This document shows, piece after piece, positions 39,567-48,854 of a stretch of 64,000 nucleotides of DNA. The position numbers and the translations under genes are program-made. The notes beneath the pieces are model-generated. The model was not told where the DNA came from, did not search any database, and saw only the letters and a program-made list of their open reading frames with translations. How positions within the stretch are numbered: position 1 is the first letter of the stretch; each line of letters starts with the position of its first letter. The stretch comes from Ciceribacter sp. L1K22 (GTDB taxonomy: Bacteria; Pseudomonadota; Alphaproteobacteria; Rhizobiales; Rhizobiaceae): contig NZ_JAGFPK010000002.1 in assembly GCF_017599385.1 (NCBI RefSeq), forward strand, positions 186,001 through 250,000, given 5' to 3'.

Positions 39567-40195
39567 CAGGCATTTTCCTCGATCAGTTCGGCGCGGATCA
39601 GGCCGCGCAAAGAGTTGCCGACGAACAAGGGACGCCCGATGAGGTCGGCTGGCTTCAAAGTCTCGCTTTTTGCCTTGCGCTCGCGGATCAGGTCGGCCCT
39701 GAGCACGCCCGGCAAGAGGCCGCTCGCGAGCGGGGGCGTGAGAAGGACGCCGTCGAAACCTTCCACGAAGACATTGGTGATCGTGCCTTCGCAGACTTCA
39801 CCGCGCTCATTGAGCATCAGCACCTCGTCGGCCTCCTCGGTCGAAAACTCGGCGCGTGCCGCCTCATAGGGTTCGCGACGGGATGTTTTGTGGCGGAACA
39901 GGGAGTCCTCGGAGTTCAGCCGCGTCTTCGCGATGCGGACACGCCAGACCGTTTCTTCCGGCTGGGGTTCGAACGCCGTGCAGGTGACTTCCACCTTGCC
40001 GCGGAAGCTGGAGACGAGACGGACACGAAGGGGTTTTTCGCCCGTCGCCTTTTCCTTGAGTTTTCCCTCCACGTCCTGTGGCTGCCGGAAACCGAGTGCA
40101 TCCGCCGAGCGGGACAGGCGGCGAAGGTGCTGATCCAGTCGCATGAAGCCCGTCCCCGGCTCCCATCGCATGGTTTCGATCAGCGAGAAATCCAT
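39566..40195 (-). CDS. pabC: Aminotransferase class IV, 4-amino-4-deoxychorismate lyase-like
   Basis: A 209-residue fold-type IV PLP protein. The cofactor lysine is likely in LFRHKTSRREPYEAA; EVLMLNERGEVCEGTITNVFVE and ASGLLPGVLR are the conserved C-terminal parts. It would release p-aminobenzoate from aminodeoxychorismate for folate synthesis. The frame stays open to 40462, but ATG 40195, overlapping the pabB stop by 16 bases, fits best. Shorter than Escherichia coli PabC (269), as usual in this order. Confidence 0.85.
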   Translation of the reverse strand: MDFSLIETMRWEPGTGFMRLDQHLRRLSRSADALGFRQPQDVEGKLKEKATGEKPLRVRLVSSFRGKVEVTCTAFEPQPEETVWRVRIAKTRLNSEDSLFRHKTSRREPYEAARAEFSTEEADEVLMLNERGEVCEGTITNVFVEGFDGVLLTPPLASGLLPGVLRADLIRERKAKSETLKPADLIGRPLFVGNSLRGLIRAELIEENA

Positions 40196-41331
40196 TGGTC
40201 CCCTACCGCGAAGCGCGCCTTCAAGAGGCATTCCTCGTATTCGGCCTCCGCCTTCGAATCGAAGACGATGCCGCCGCCGACATTGAAGACCGCGCGGCCG
40301 TCTTTGAAAAGTGCGAGAGTTCGTATGGCCACCGAAAAACGCATCGGTCCCGCCGGATCGCAATAGCCAATCGCGCCGCAGTAGATGTCCCGGGGGCCGG
40401 TCTCCAGAGCATGAAGGATCGTCATCGCGCTCAACTTTGGAGCGCCGGTGATCGAGCCGCATGGGAAAAGGGCTTCGAAAATTTCCGGCAGGCCTGCTTC
40501 CGGCAACAGCCTGGCCCGCACGTGGCTGACCATCTGGTGCACCGTGGGATAGGTCTCAATGTCGAAGAGCTTCGGCACGTCCAGCGTCCCGACCTCGCTG
40601 ATGCGCGAGATGTCGTTGCGGAGCAGGTCGACGATCATCCTGTTTTCGGCCTGCGATTTCTCGTCCGCCTTCATCGCAGCGATAATGGCCGCGTCGTCAG
40701 CGGGTGACGCTCCGCGCGGGGCGGTTCCCTTCATCGGGTGGGTCTCGATCCATCGATTTCCGTCCACCTTGAAGAACAGTTCCGGCGAACGGGAGACGAT
40801 GGCCGGGCCGCCCATCTCGACGAGCGTGCCGTATCGCACAGGCTGGCGCTCGATCAACGACCAGAAGACATCGGCCGGGGTGCCCTCCCAGCGAGCGTCT
40901 ACGGGCATGGTGAGATTTGCCTGGTAGCAGTCTCCCTCCCTTATGTGGCGATGCAGCCGGTCAAAGCGTGTGCGGTAATCGTCCTGCGACCATTTCGCGA
41001 CCGGCTCGCTGATCGTGGGCGCGTTGCGTCCCGTCTGCGTCGGCACGACGGTCGCGGTACCCGGCGCTGAGAATACGCCGAACAGCAGGAGAGGAGTCTC
41101 GCGTCCCGACGGTGCCAGTGGTGCGAGCTTCGGCTCGAAAGCGAAACCCGCCTCATAGGACGCATAACCCGCGAGCCAGCGACCGGTTTGGCGCAATTCC
41201 TCCAGCCGTTGCAGGGCCGGACGAACCTCCTCAACGGTCCTTGCTACGACAATTTCGGAGGGCTCCGAGAACAGCAGGGACTGGTTCTCGGGATCGTTGC
41301 TGAACAGTATGTAGGGTGGTTCTCGGGTCAT
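40180..41331 (-). CDS. pabB: Aminodeoxychorismate synthase component I
   Basis: A 383-residue chorismate-binding enzyme: WSQDDYRTRFDRLHRHIREGDCYQANL, ETHPMKGTAPRGASPADD, MIVDLLRNDISRISEVGTL and PCGSITGAPKLSAM are all hallmarks. It aminates chorismate with ammonia from PabA (not in the window). It is the shorter alphaproteobacterial type with a reduced N-terminal region. First gene of the pabB-pabC-yciI cluster. Confidence 0.93.
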   Translation of the reverse strand: MTREPPYILFSNDPENQSLLFSEPSEIVVARTVEEVRPALQRLEELRQTGRWLAGYASYEAGFAFEPKLAPLAPSGRETPLLLFGVFSAPGTATVVPTQTGRNAPTISEPVAKWSQDDYRTRFDRLHRHIREGDCYQANLTMPVDARWEGTPADVFWSLIERQPVRYGTLVEMGGPAIVSRSPELFFKVDGNRWIETHPMKGTAPRGASPADDAAIIAAMKADEKSQAENRMIVDLLRNDISRISEVGTLDVPKLFDIETYPTVHQMVSHVRARLLPEAGLPEIFEALFPCGSITGAPKLSAMTILHALETGPRDIYCGAIGYCDPAGPMRFSVAIRTLALFKDGRAVFNVGGGIVFDSKAEAEYEECLLKARFAVGDQWISR

Positions 41332-41349
41332 TGGCCGTCTGCAATCAAC

Positions 41350-41373
41350 AACGGCCGCGAGGTCGCGGCCGTT
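41350..41373 (-). terminator. Hairpin between pepF and pabB
   Basis: AACGGCCGCG and CGCGGCCGTT form a perfect 10-base stem around a four-base loop, 61 bases after the pepF stop on the minus strand. No T-run follows, so termination may be partial and some read-through into pabB is possible. Confidence 0.5.
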
Positions 41374-41434
41374 CGATAATCATTCGTTACACAGGTGTAG
41401 CGTTTTCCGTACGCCGAGAAACGACGCGTGTGTG

Positions 41435-43288
41435 TCAGGCCCTGTCCAATGCCTCAAGCTCGTCGATCAGCCCTTCGATCATCGACAGGCCCTTCGCCCA
41501 GAAGGAGGGATCGGTGGCATCGAGGCCGAAAGGCGCCAGCAGTTCGGAATGGTGCTTGGTGCCGCCAGCCTTCAGCAACTCGAAATACTTATCCTGGAAG
41601 CCCGTCTCGGCTTTTTGGTAAACCGCATAGAGGGAGTTCACCAGGCAGTCTCCGAAGGCGTAGGCATAGACATAGAAGGGAGAGTGGATGAAGTGGGGAA
41701 TGTAGGTCCACCACGTTTCGTATCCCTCCGAGATCTTGATCGCAGGCCCGAGACTTTCTGCCTGAACCGAAAGCCAGAGTTCGCCGATCTGTTCGGCCGT
41801 CAGTTCCCCGTCCTTGCGGGCGGTATGGACCTTGCGCTCGAATTGGTAGAAGGCGATCTGACGCACGACCGTGTTGATCATGTCCTCTACCTTCTGGGCC
41901 AGCATGGCCTTGCGCTCGCGCGTGTCCGAAGCCTTGTCCAGCAATGCGCGGAAGGTGAGCATCTCACCGAACACGGACGCCGTCTCGGCGAGCGTTAGGG
42001 GCGTCTGGCACATCAGGGCACCTTGTCCACCGGCCAGCACCTGATGAACGCCGTGACCGAGTTCATGGGCGAGCGTCATGACGTCGCGCGGCTTGCCGAG
42101 GTAATTGACCAGCACGTAGGGATGTGCGGACGGCACCGTCGGATGTGCGAAGGCGCCCGGCGCCTTTCCAGGACGGGCAGGGGCATCAATCCATTTCTCG
42201 TCGAAGAAGCGTCCCGCGATCGCAGCCATTTCGGGGGCAAATCCGCCGTAGGCCGACAGCACGGTCTCGCGCGCCTCGCTCCAGGGGATGATCCGGTCGG
42301 CGGCTTCGGGAAGCGGTGCGTTGCGGTCCCAGTAGTTGAGTTGCTCGACGCCAAGCCATTTCGCCTTCATCGCGTAGTAGCGATGCGACAGGCGCGGGTA
42401 GGCGTCCTTGACGGCTGCCGCCAGAGCATCCACGACGTCCCGCTCGACGCGGTTCGCCAAATGCCGGCTGTCGGCGATGTCGCCAAAACCGCGCCAGCGG
42501 TCCGAGATTTCCTTGTCCTTGGCGAGCGTGTTGGTGACCAGGGTGAAGACCCTGAGATTTTTCGCAAAGACTTGCGAGAGTGCGGCGGCACCCTTGCGCC
42601 GCATTTCCGGATCAGCTTCCTGCAGGAGGTTAAGGGTCGCCTCGAGTGCCAGTTCCTCGCCGTCCACGGTAAACCGCAGGCTCGCCAGCGTTTCGTCGAA
42701 GAGGCGGTTGAACGCGGCCGCGCCCGTCATCGATTTTTCAAGGAAGAGCTGCTCGATCCGGTCTTCCAACTGGTGCGGCTTGTCCTTGCGCAGGTCGATG
42801 ATCCAGGGACGATAATGGGCCGCGAGCGAGTCGCGCTCCATGGCCGCATCGACAACCGCGTCGTCCAGGCGGTTCAGCTCGAGCGAGAAAAACAGCAAAT
42901 GGGCGGACATGTCGGTCAGTTTTGCCTGGACGTCGCCGAAGAACTTGCCGTTGGCGGCATCCGTCATGTCCGAGTAGTAGGTCAGCCCGGCATAGGAGCC
43001 GATCTTGCCAAGAAGATCGTCCAGCGCGTCGAGCTCCCTCAGTGCCGCCCCCAGGCCGGGCTCGCCCTGTGTTTTGGCGGCATCGCCGAGTTTGCCCTTC
43101 CACCTTTCTTCGAATTCCAGACATAGCTTTTCCGCCTCCTTCAAATCGGCGACGAAGGCGTCCGATGTCGGCGATGGGTAAAGGTCTTCCAGTTTCCAGA
43201 CAGGAAGTTCGCCCAGTGCGGCATCCGTCTTTGCCGCTTGTGACGCCGGCGCTTTCAACGGGTGATCGAGCCACGAGATCGAACGCAT
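41435..43288 (-). CDS. pepF: Oligoendopeptidase F (M3 metallopeptidase)
   Basis: A 617-residue M3-family zinc peptidase. The catalytic HELGH is in TLAHELGHGVHQVLAGG, with the third ligand expected in the ETASVFGEML segment. It degrades short peptides in the cytosol. The frame is open to 43462, but ATG 43288 (AGGA upstream) gives the normal family start (MRSISWLDHPL). Divergent from the NtrC-like regulator. Confidence 0.95.
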   Translation of the reverse strand: MRSISWLDHPLKAPASQAAKTDAALGELPVWKLEDLYPSPTSDAFVADLKEAEKLCLEFEERWKGKLGDAAKTQGEPGLGAALRELDALDDLLGKIGSYAGLTYYSDMTDAANGKFFGDVQAKLTDMSAHLLFFSLELNRLDDAVVDAAMERDSLAAHYRPWIIDLRKDKPHQLEDRIEQLFLEKSMTGAAAFNRLFDETLASLRFTVDGEELALEATLNLLQEADPEMRRKGAAALSQVFAKNLRVFTLVTNTLAKDKEISDRWRGFGDIADSRHLANRVERDVVDALAAAVKDAYPRLSHRYYAMKAKWLGVEQLNYWDRNAPLPEAADRIIPWSEARETVLSAYGGFAPEMAAIAGRFFDEKWIDAPARPGKAPGAFAHPTVPSAHPYVLVNYLGKPRDVMTLAHELGHGVHQVLAGGQGALMCQTPLTLAETASVFGEMLTFRALLDKASDTRERKAMLAQKVEDMINTVVRQIAFYQFERKVHTARKDGELTAEQIGELWLSVQAESLGPAIKISEGYETWWTYIPHFIHSPFYVYAYAFGDCLVNSLYAVYQKAETGFQDKYFELLKAGGTKHHSELLAPFGLDATDPSFWAKGLSMIEGLIDELEALDRA

Positions 43289-43496
43289 CCTGATTATCCT
43301 TCCTGCTATTCCATGTTGGTAGCAACGTAGTGAACCGGGCGACCGCCGACAAGCTTGCTGCGTCGCAATGTGCCATTCTTGCCGATTGGTTAAAATCCGA
43401 GCGTTTCTTAAAACCCCTTGTTCAAACCTCGATGGCAGGGTCGCGGAACAGCCGAATGACACGGCTGGTGCTCAGAGTGAAATTCGGGAGTTACCG

Positions 43497-45011
43497 GTGA
43501 CCGCGCACATTCTCGTCGTGAACGACGATCCGGCCCAGCGTCGTCAGATCAAAACCGCCATCGAATCAAAAGGTCATGTTGCACTGTGCGCCGATCGGGT
43601 GCCAGTTGCGCTCGAAATGCTTCGAACCCGCGCGGATGCCATCAAGTGCGTGTTGCTGGACCTGTCGCTTGACGGTCTCGACTATCGAAGCTTTCTTGCA
43701 GCGATGAACCAGATGGCTGTCGATGCGCCCGTGATCGTGAAGACGGGGCAGGGCGACGTTGAACGCGCCGTGGAGGCCATGCGGTCAGGCGCATTCGATT
43801 TCATTGTCGAGCCTGTCAGTCCCGAGCGGATCGTGGGCGCTGTCGAAGGGGCCCTGATGTTCAACGGCCGGGATGCCGGAGCCAGGGTGTCGCGACGGTC
43901 GCGCTCCGGCCATGTGAGCTTCTCCGATATCGTTTCGTCGAGTGGTGCCATGGCAAGGGTCGTGGAGCTTGCACGCCGCGCCGTCGGTACAGTCATTCCG
44001 GTCATCCTGGAGGGCGAGAGCGGCGTTGGAAAGGAACTCGTTGCGCGTGCCATCCACTTTTCCTCCGACCGGAGCGGGAGACCGTTCGTATCCGTCAGTT
44101 GCAGCGCTGTCGCGCCCGAGGCCATCGAGGCCGTGCTCTTCGGTGCCGATGATACGGATGATCCCGAAAGCGCGGGCAAATTTGTCGCTGCGGACGGGGG
44201 AACCGTGTTTCTCGACGAGATCAGCGCGCTGCCGCTTGCGGTGCAGTCCCGCCTGCTGCGCCTTGTGCAAAACGGAGAGATCGACCGTCAGAACGGCCGG
44301 CGCCAACGGAAAATCGATGTCCGGCTCATTTCGTCGACGCGAAAAGACCTTATCGAAGAGGTCAAGGCCGGCCGTTTCCGCGAAGATCTCTACTATCGCC
44401 TCAACGTCTATCCCATCACAATTCCGGCCTTGCGCCGCCGACGGGAGGACATCCCTTTTCTCGCACGGGCCTTCGTCGAACGCTTCTCCGGCGAACAGCG
44501 GCTGGTGCGTCCGCTCGGCATGTCACCCGGAGCCCTTGCGCTACTCACCGCGTATGACTGGCCGGGCAATGTCCGGCAGTTTGAAAACGCCCTCTATCGC
44601 GCCGTGATCCTCGCCAGCGGGCCGGAGCTGACCGAAGCGGACTTTCCCCAGATCGCCGCGGAAGTGCCGAGCGATGCGCTCGGCCGCTCCGAGCGAGCCG
44701 AACGCCCGGCCGAACCTTCGCCGAGCAGCGGGCTCGTCGGTCGGCTGTCCGATCACGATACAGCACGACTGACGGCCGCGGCGTCCAATCCGTCGGTGCT
44801 TTCGGAGAACGTCATCGTCAGTACCGATAACAGCGGGAATGTGAGGAAGCTGGCGGATATCGAGGAAGAGCTCATCCGCTTTGCCTTGAAATACTATCGC
44901 GGCCAGATGAGTCAGGTGGCCCGCAAACTTGGAATCGGCCGCTCGACGCTGTATCGGAAGCTCAAGGATTACGGAATCGATCCCGATGATCCCCAAAAAC
45001 ATGCCGCCTGA
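43497..45011 (+). CDS. Degenerate NtrC-like response regulator (receiver, AAA+, Fis-type HTH)
   Basis: A 504-residue regulator with receiver (1-120), AAA+ (about 142-365) and Fis-type HTH (about 455-495; MSQVARKLGIGRSTLYRKLKDYGI) domains. D10-D11 and D55 are present, but the conserved receiver lysine is replaced by Glu (E105 in FIVEP). Walker A (GESGVGKE, 173-180) and Walker B (GGTVFLDE, 234-241) are intact. The GAFTGA loop that contacts sigma-54 is absent: residues 214-229 read LFGADDTDDPESAGKF. It may therefore act without sigma-54. GTG start with GGGAG seven bases upstream. No histidine kinase is adjacent. Confidence 0.88.
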   Translation: MTAHILVVNDDPAQRRQIKTAIESKGHVALCADRVPVALEMLRTRADAIKCVLLDLSLDGLDYRSFLAAMNQMAVDAPVIVKTGQGDVERAVEAMRSGAFDFIVEPVSPERIVGAVEGALMFNGRDAGARVSRRSRSGHVSFSDIVSSSGAMARVVELARRAVGTVIPVILEGESGVGKELVARAIHFSSDRSGRPFVSVSCSAVAPEAIEAVLFGADDTDDPESAGKFVAADGGTVFLDEISALPLAVQSRLLRLVQNGEIDRQNGRRQRKIDVRLISSTRKDLIEEVKAGRFREDLYYRLNVYPITIPALRRRREDIPFLARAFVERFSGEQRLVRPLGMSPGALALLTAYDWPGNVRQFENALYRAVILASGPELTEADFPQIAAEVPSDALGRSERAERPAEPSPSSGLVGRLSDHDTARLTAAASNPSVLSENVIVSTDNSGNVRKLADIEEELIRFALKYYRGQMSQVARKLGIGRSTLYRKLKDYGIDPDDPQKHAA

Positions 45012-45167
45012 ATGACATCGATCAATGCGGCAGTGTTAACCCTCGCGCAAAGTTCTTCTGGTAGCACGACATAAATGATCTGTTAGTGTTTCATTCACCA
45101 GCAGAAAGACAGTTGTGCGACTGTGGCGGATTTGCCATGGTGTTACCGCATTTGGCATTAGATTGGG

Positions 45168-47060
45168 GTGGCGTGGGACGTCATCTTGAGTACGGGGATC
45201 GATTTGCTGAAACGGCCAGCGATAAATGCGCCTCTTTGTGTGGTTGGGCGCAACCGATGGGCTGCACGTAGGCCGGCTGCCGCCAAGGTCATTTTGTCCG
45301 CCTTTTTGATCGTATTGAGCTGCCTGCTGATAGTTGGCGCTTCCGCCGGAAGTGCGGCGGCGGAAACGCGTTCCCTGAAAATCCACTTCGTTCATACCGG
45401 AGAAAAGGCCGAGGTCGTTTTCAAAAGAAACGGCAAGTACGATGCCAAGGGACTGCGTCAACTCAGCTACCTTGTTCGCGACTGGCGTCGTAACGAGCCG
45501 ACCAAGATGGATCCGCGGCTTTTCGATCTCGTGTGGGAAGTTTATCGCCGCGCCGGTGCCAAAGGCTACATTACCGTCGTCTCCGGATATCGTTCTCCCG
45601 CGACCAACGCCATGCTGCGATCGCGCTCCAAGGGTGTCGCAAAGGAAAGCCAGCACATGAAGGGCACCGCCATGGATTTCTATATCCCTGGCGTGCCGCT
45701 GAAGACACTGCGTGAGATCGGGATCAAGCTGCAGGCCGGCGGGGTCGGTTATTATCCGAAGTCCGGTTCTCCGTTCGTGCACATGGACGTCGCCGGGGTT
45801 CGTGCCTGGCCCCGCATGTCCCGCCAGGATCTGGCGCGGCTTTTCCCGGACGGAAAAACCGTACACATCCCGGCTGACGGAAAGCCGCTGCCGGGATATC
45901 AGCAGGCTCTTGCGGAGTACAAGAAGCGGCTGAGTTCGAAGCAGCAGATCCTCATCGCCGATGCGGACGAATCGCCCAAGAAGCGCAAGAACCTGTTTGC
46001 GATCCTGTTTGGTGGCGGAGACGAGGACGAAGAGGAGGACATCTCGGTCCCTGCGGAACGTCCGACGCTTGTCGCTGCCGCACCCGCGCCCGAACCACCG
46101 CCGCAGCAGCCGGTGGTGGAGGCTGCGCCGCAGCCTGAGGTGGCGATTGCGTCCTTGAATGCGCCTGTCCCGCTGTCGCGTCCTTCGGTCGCTGCGCAGG
46201 ATGGCAGCCTTGCAACAGCGCTTTATTCGCCAAACCGCAGCCCGGCCCAGGACGCATTGACACAGGTGACGGCGGAAGCGCCTGCAAACGAAGAGAATTT
46301 CGCCGACCTGCAAAGCTACAAGATTCCGGTGCCTACGCTTCTCGGCGCGCGCAACCTGCCAGGACAGGCGGAAGCTGGCGTGATGACGGCCTCGGTGTCT
46401 CCAGACGCAGTCGGCGCCATGTCGCCGGAAATGGCTGCCGTGCCGGTACCACTCGGACGGCCGGCTATTGCCGAGGCGCTTCTGGCGTCAGCTGATGGCA
46501 TGGGCGAGGCGGACGTCGATGAAGTCGAGCAGGCGATCCTCTCGCCTGAAGCGGCTGCCGCGATCGAACAGGCCAATACGATCCAGCAGACGGCCGCCGC
46601 TGAGCCGGCACCGATAGCGCCCATGACAGTACCGGTCCCTGCCTATGCCGAGGCTGAGGCGGCGATGACAGGCAATGAAACCGGCCCGCAATATATTCGC
46701 GTCGCGTCGCTGCAGCCGAAGGCGGACGATGTGGATTTCGGAGACGTGTTCGACGCTCCCAAACCTGTCGACCCGAGCCTCGCAGCGGGACTTCCGACCA
46801 AGGGTGGCCGGCCGACCGAAGCTGAAGCGCAGACGGCGAGGATCGCCATGCAGGGCGGCACGAAGCTCACGAAGGATATGATCGCGAGCTGGGCGCTCAA
46901 CAGCGACCGCTTCGAGGCATCGAAGGCCACGAAGGCGCCGCGGGTGGTGAGCCGAACCCTGACGACCCAGCCGAGCGAGGTTTACTCCGTTGGCTTCAAG
47001 AGCAGCAATGTCGTGGTGGATCCGGCACGCTTCGGTATCGTCGCTCCGGCAACGCAGTGA
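45168..47060 (+). CDS. DUF882/M15-like exported peptidase with long low-complexity tail
   Basis: A 630-residue protein with an N-terminal membrane or signal segment (about residues 40-66, ending AAA), then a DUF882 (peptidase M15_2, YcbK-like) domain (about 70-225) with zinc motifs ESQHMKGTAMDFYIPG and PFVHMDVAG. YcbK relatives act on peptidoglycan peptides. The remaining 400 residues are alanine/proline-rich and acidic, without recognisable domain. GTG 45168 is uncertain; TTG 45204 is an alternative. No close operon partner. Confidence 0.88.
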   Translation: MAWDVILSTGIDLLKRPAINAPLCVVGRNRWAARRPAAAKVILSAFLIVLSCLLIVGASAGSAAAETRSLKIHFVHTGEKAEVVFKRNGKYDAKGLRQLSYLVRDWRRNEPTKMDPRLFDLVWEVYRRAGAKGYITVVSGYRSPATNAMLRSRSKGVAKESQHMKGTAMDFYIPGVPLKTLREIGIKLQAGGVGYYPKSGSPFVHMDVAGVRAWPRMSRQDLARLFPDGKTVHIPADGKPLPGYQQALAEYKKRLSSKQQILIADADESPKKRKNLFAILFGGGDEDEEEDISVPAERPTLVAAAPAPEPPPQQPVVEAAPQPEVAIASLNAPVPLSRPSVAAQDGSLATALYSPNRSPAQDALTQVTAEAPANEENFADLQSYKIPVPTLLGARNLPGQAEAGVMTASVSPDAVGAMSPEMAAVPVPLGRPAIAEALLASADGMGEADVDEVEQAILSPEAAAAIEQANTIQQTAAAEPAPIAPMTVPVPAYAEAEAAMTGNETGPQYIRVASLQPKADDVDFGDVFDAPKPVDPSLAAGLPTKGGRPTEAEAQTARIAMQGGTKLTKDMIASWALNSDRFEASKATKAPRVVSRTLTTQPSEVYSVGFKSSNVVVDPARFGIVAPATQ

Positions 47061-47090
47061 AACGGCCCAATCGCCAGATGATAAGCCACA

Positions 47091-47116
47091 AAAAAAGCCC
47101 CGCGAGGGGCTTTTTT
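47091..47116. terminator. Bidirectional Rho-independent terminator
   Basis: AAAAAAGCCCC pairs with GGGGCTTTTTT around a GCGA loop. It lies between the convergent DUF882 and gapR genes and has T-runs on both strands. Confidence 0.92.
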
Positions 47117-47138
47117 CACGTCGCTATAGCCGAACGCG

Positions 47139-47405
47139 TCATTCCGCTTCGGGCGGATTTTCGATCATGCCGAGGGCGTGCAGGTAGGTGTCGAGGATCA
47201 GATCCTCTTCCATGCGTTCCTGCTCGTCCTTCTTGCGGAGTGCGATGACCTTCTTCAGGATCTTGGTATCGAAGCCCATAGCCTTGGCTTCACCGTAGAC
47301 GTCCTTGATGTCGTCGGCGATCGTCTTCTTTTCTTCTTCCAGGCGTTCAATGCGCTCGACAAAGGCGCGGAGTTGGTCGCGGGCGACGCCGTGGGCATCA
47401 GACAT
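47139..47405 (-). CDS. gapR: DUF2312 nucleoid-associated protein, GapR-like
   Basis: An 88-residue, mostly helical protein of the DUF2312 family: [31 protein letters not shown] is a basic/acidic coiled-coil region. In Caulobacter the family member GapR clamps overtwisted DNA ahead of replication and transcription forks. A ribosome site (AGGAGAT) precedes the ATG. Confidence 0.9.
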   Translation of the reverse strand: MSDAHGVARDQLRAFVERIERLEEEKKTIADDIKDVYGEAKAMGFDTKILKKVIALRKKDEQERMEEDLILDTYLHALGMIENPPEAE

Positions 47406-47493
47406 CGGTATCTCCTGTATGTAGGCAAAAATTTCGTCGGCGTGACCTGCCGCGAAGCAGGTTCCGCGTCAAGGGAAAAGCGAAGAATGATGG

Positions 47494-47802
47494 CTATTCT
47501 TCGCGCGGCCTGTTGATTTCAAAGGCAGCTTTCTGCGCGTCGGTGGCGTCGGGCTGATTGAGGCGCTTCCACTCTTCATAAGGCATGCCGTAGACATGCT
47601 CTCGCGACTCGTCCTTCGTCATCTCCACGCCCGCCGCCTTGGCTGCGTCGAGATACCAGTTTGAGAGACAGTTGCGGCAGAAGCCGGCAAGATTCATCAG
47701 GTCGATGTTCTGGACATCATTGCGGTCACGCATGTGCCGGATGAGCCTGCGAAATGCCGCGGCTTCAAATTCGGTCTGCTGCTGCGGGGTGATCTCCGCC
47801 AT
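47494..47802 (-). CDS. DUF1244 protein
   Basis: A 102-residue DUF1244 family protein with the conserved FRRLIRHMRDRNDVQNIDLM and GFCRNCLSNWY (two cysteines) and HVYGMPYEEWK. It is small, cytosolic, and of unknown function. ATG 47802 has GGGAGG six bases upstream. It follows the amidohydrolase gene after 13 bases, so they are probably co-transcribed. Confidence 0.88.
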   Translation of the reverse strand: MAEITPQQQTEFEAAAFRRLIRHMRDRNDVQNIDLMNLAGFCRNCLSNWYLDAAKAAGVEMTKDESREHVYGMPYEEWKRLNQPDATDAQKAAFEINRPREE

Positions 47803-47815
47803 GTCGGCCTCCCTG

Positions 47816-48610
47816 TCAATCGCTGTAAGGACCCGTCCGAGACGGATGTATCTTGTAGTCGTGCAAGGTCGGGTCAGCATTGAGTCCGGAGAAGATCGGA
47901 GCCAGCCTGTTCGCCCAGGCCGCTACACCCTCATCGTCGCCAATCAGGTCCTGTCGGACCTCCAGAAGAGCATGTGGAATACCGCGCCGCATGCAATGAT
48001 GATACATCGTGTCGCCCTTCAGCGCGCCGTCATACGGTTCGTTGTCGCCGACGATGATATCGCCGGGTTGCCGGAGTGCAGTGAGAAGGGGAGCAACGGC
48101 GCGATGATCCGTATCCCAGAGAACGGCCGCATGCCACGGGCGGGGTACGCCTTTCCATGCCGGTGTAAAGGAATGGATCGACAGCACCAGCGGCGCTCGC
48201 CCGGTCGCATCCTCGACCTGTCGTATCGTCTGGTCGACGGCGGTGTGATAGGGCCGATGGTATGTGGCGATCCGGTGGTTCCACTCATCCGAAGTGATTG
48301 GGTGATTGCCGGGGATGACCGCCCCGTCGGAGATCTTCATGATGAGAGTGGGATCGTCCTCCCCGCGGTTCGGGTCGATCAACAGTCGCGAGAAGCATCC
48401 GAACACCGCGGGCACGTTCAATCGTGCGGCAAGAGTCCTAGTGAGCTTTTCCACGCCTATGTCGAAGGCGATGTGCCTTGAAAAGGCGCTTTCGGGTAAT
48501 CCGAGCGATCCGTACTCAGGTGGCAGGGTGTTTCGGGCATGATCTGCCAGCAGAACCAATCCGCTGTCATATCGTCCCTCTAGGATGTCAAAAGGCGCAA
48601 AATCAGTCAT
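47816..48610 (-). CDS. N-formylglutamate amidohydrolase family protein (copy 2)
   Basis: A 264-residue FGase-family hydrolase: LLADHARNTLPPEYG, ASRHIAFD-like FSRHIAFDIGVE, CFSRLLIDPNRGEDDPTL, SIHSFTPAW and LEVRQDLIGD. It is distinct from the 297-residue member at 11590. The substrate is uncertain outside a hut operon. ATG 48610 chosen over 48667. Upstream partner of DUF1244. Confidence 0.85.
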   Translation of the reverse strand: MTDFAPFDILEGRYDSGLVLLADHARNTLPPEYGSLGLPESAFSRHIAFDIGVEKLTRTLAARLNVPAVFGCFSRLLIDPNRGEDDPTLIMKISDGAVIPGNHPITSDEWNHRIATYHRPYHTAVDQTIRQVEDATGRAPLVLSIHSFTPAWKGVPRPWHAAVLWDTDHRAVAPLLTALRQPGDIIVGDNEPYDGALKGDTMYHHCMRRGIPHALLEVRQDLIGDDEGVAAWANRLAPIFSGLNADPTLHDYKIHPSRTGPYSD

Positions 48611-48854
48611 GATCTCGGAAAGATGAACGGGATGGGGAGTAGTCGCACGTGACGTGGAAGAGCACAAGCTTTGCCGCTTGCCGGTCTTGTGGCATTATGC
48701 GTAGCGATCGCCCCGAACGGAAATTTAATCGATTAGTGTTACGTTGACTTTCCAACCCCACCATCGCAAGAAGGTTGGTGTCGACAAACCGTGGAGTTCT
48801 TCGGAAACCGTGCTGAACCGACATACCTTCCCCTTGCCTCGCTGGTCCGGACGA

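Noticed and set aside
45036..46313. 425-codon minus-strand frame opposite the DUF882 gene
   Set aside because: It is arginine/histidine-rich without motifs and antisense to a protein with signal peptide and zinc motifs.
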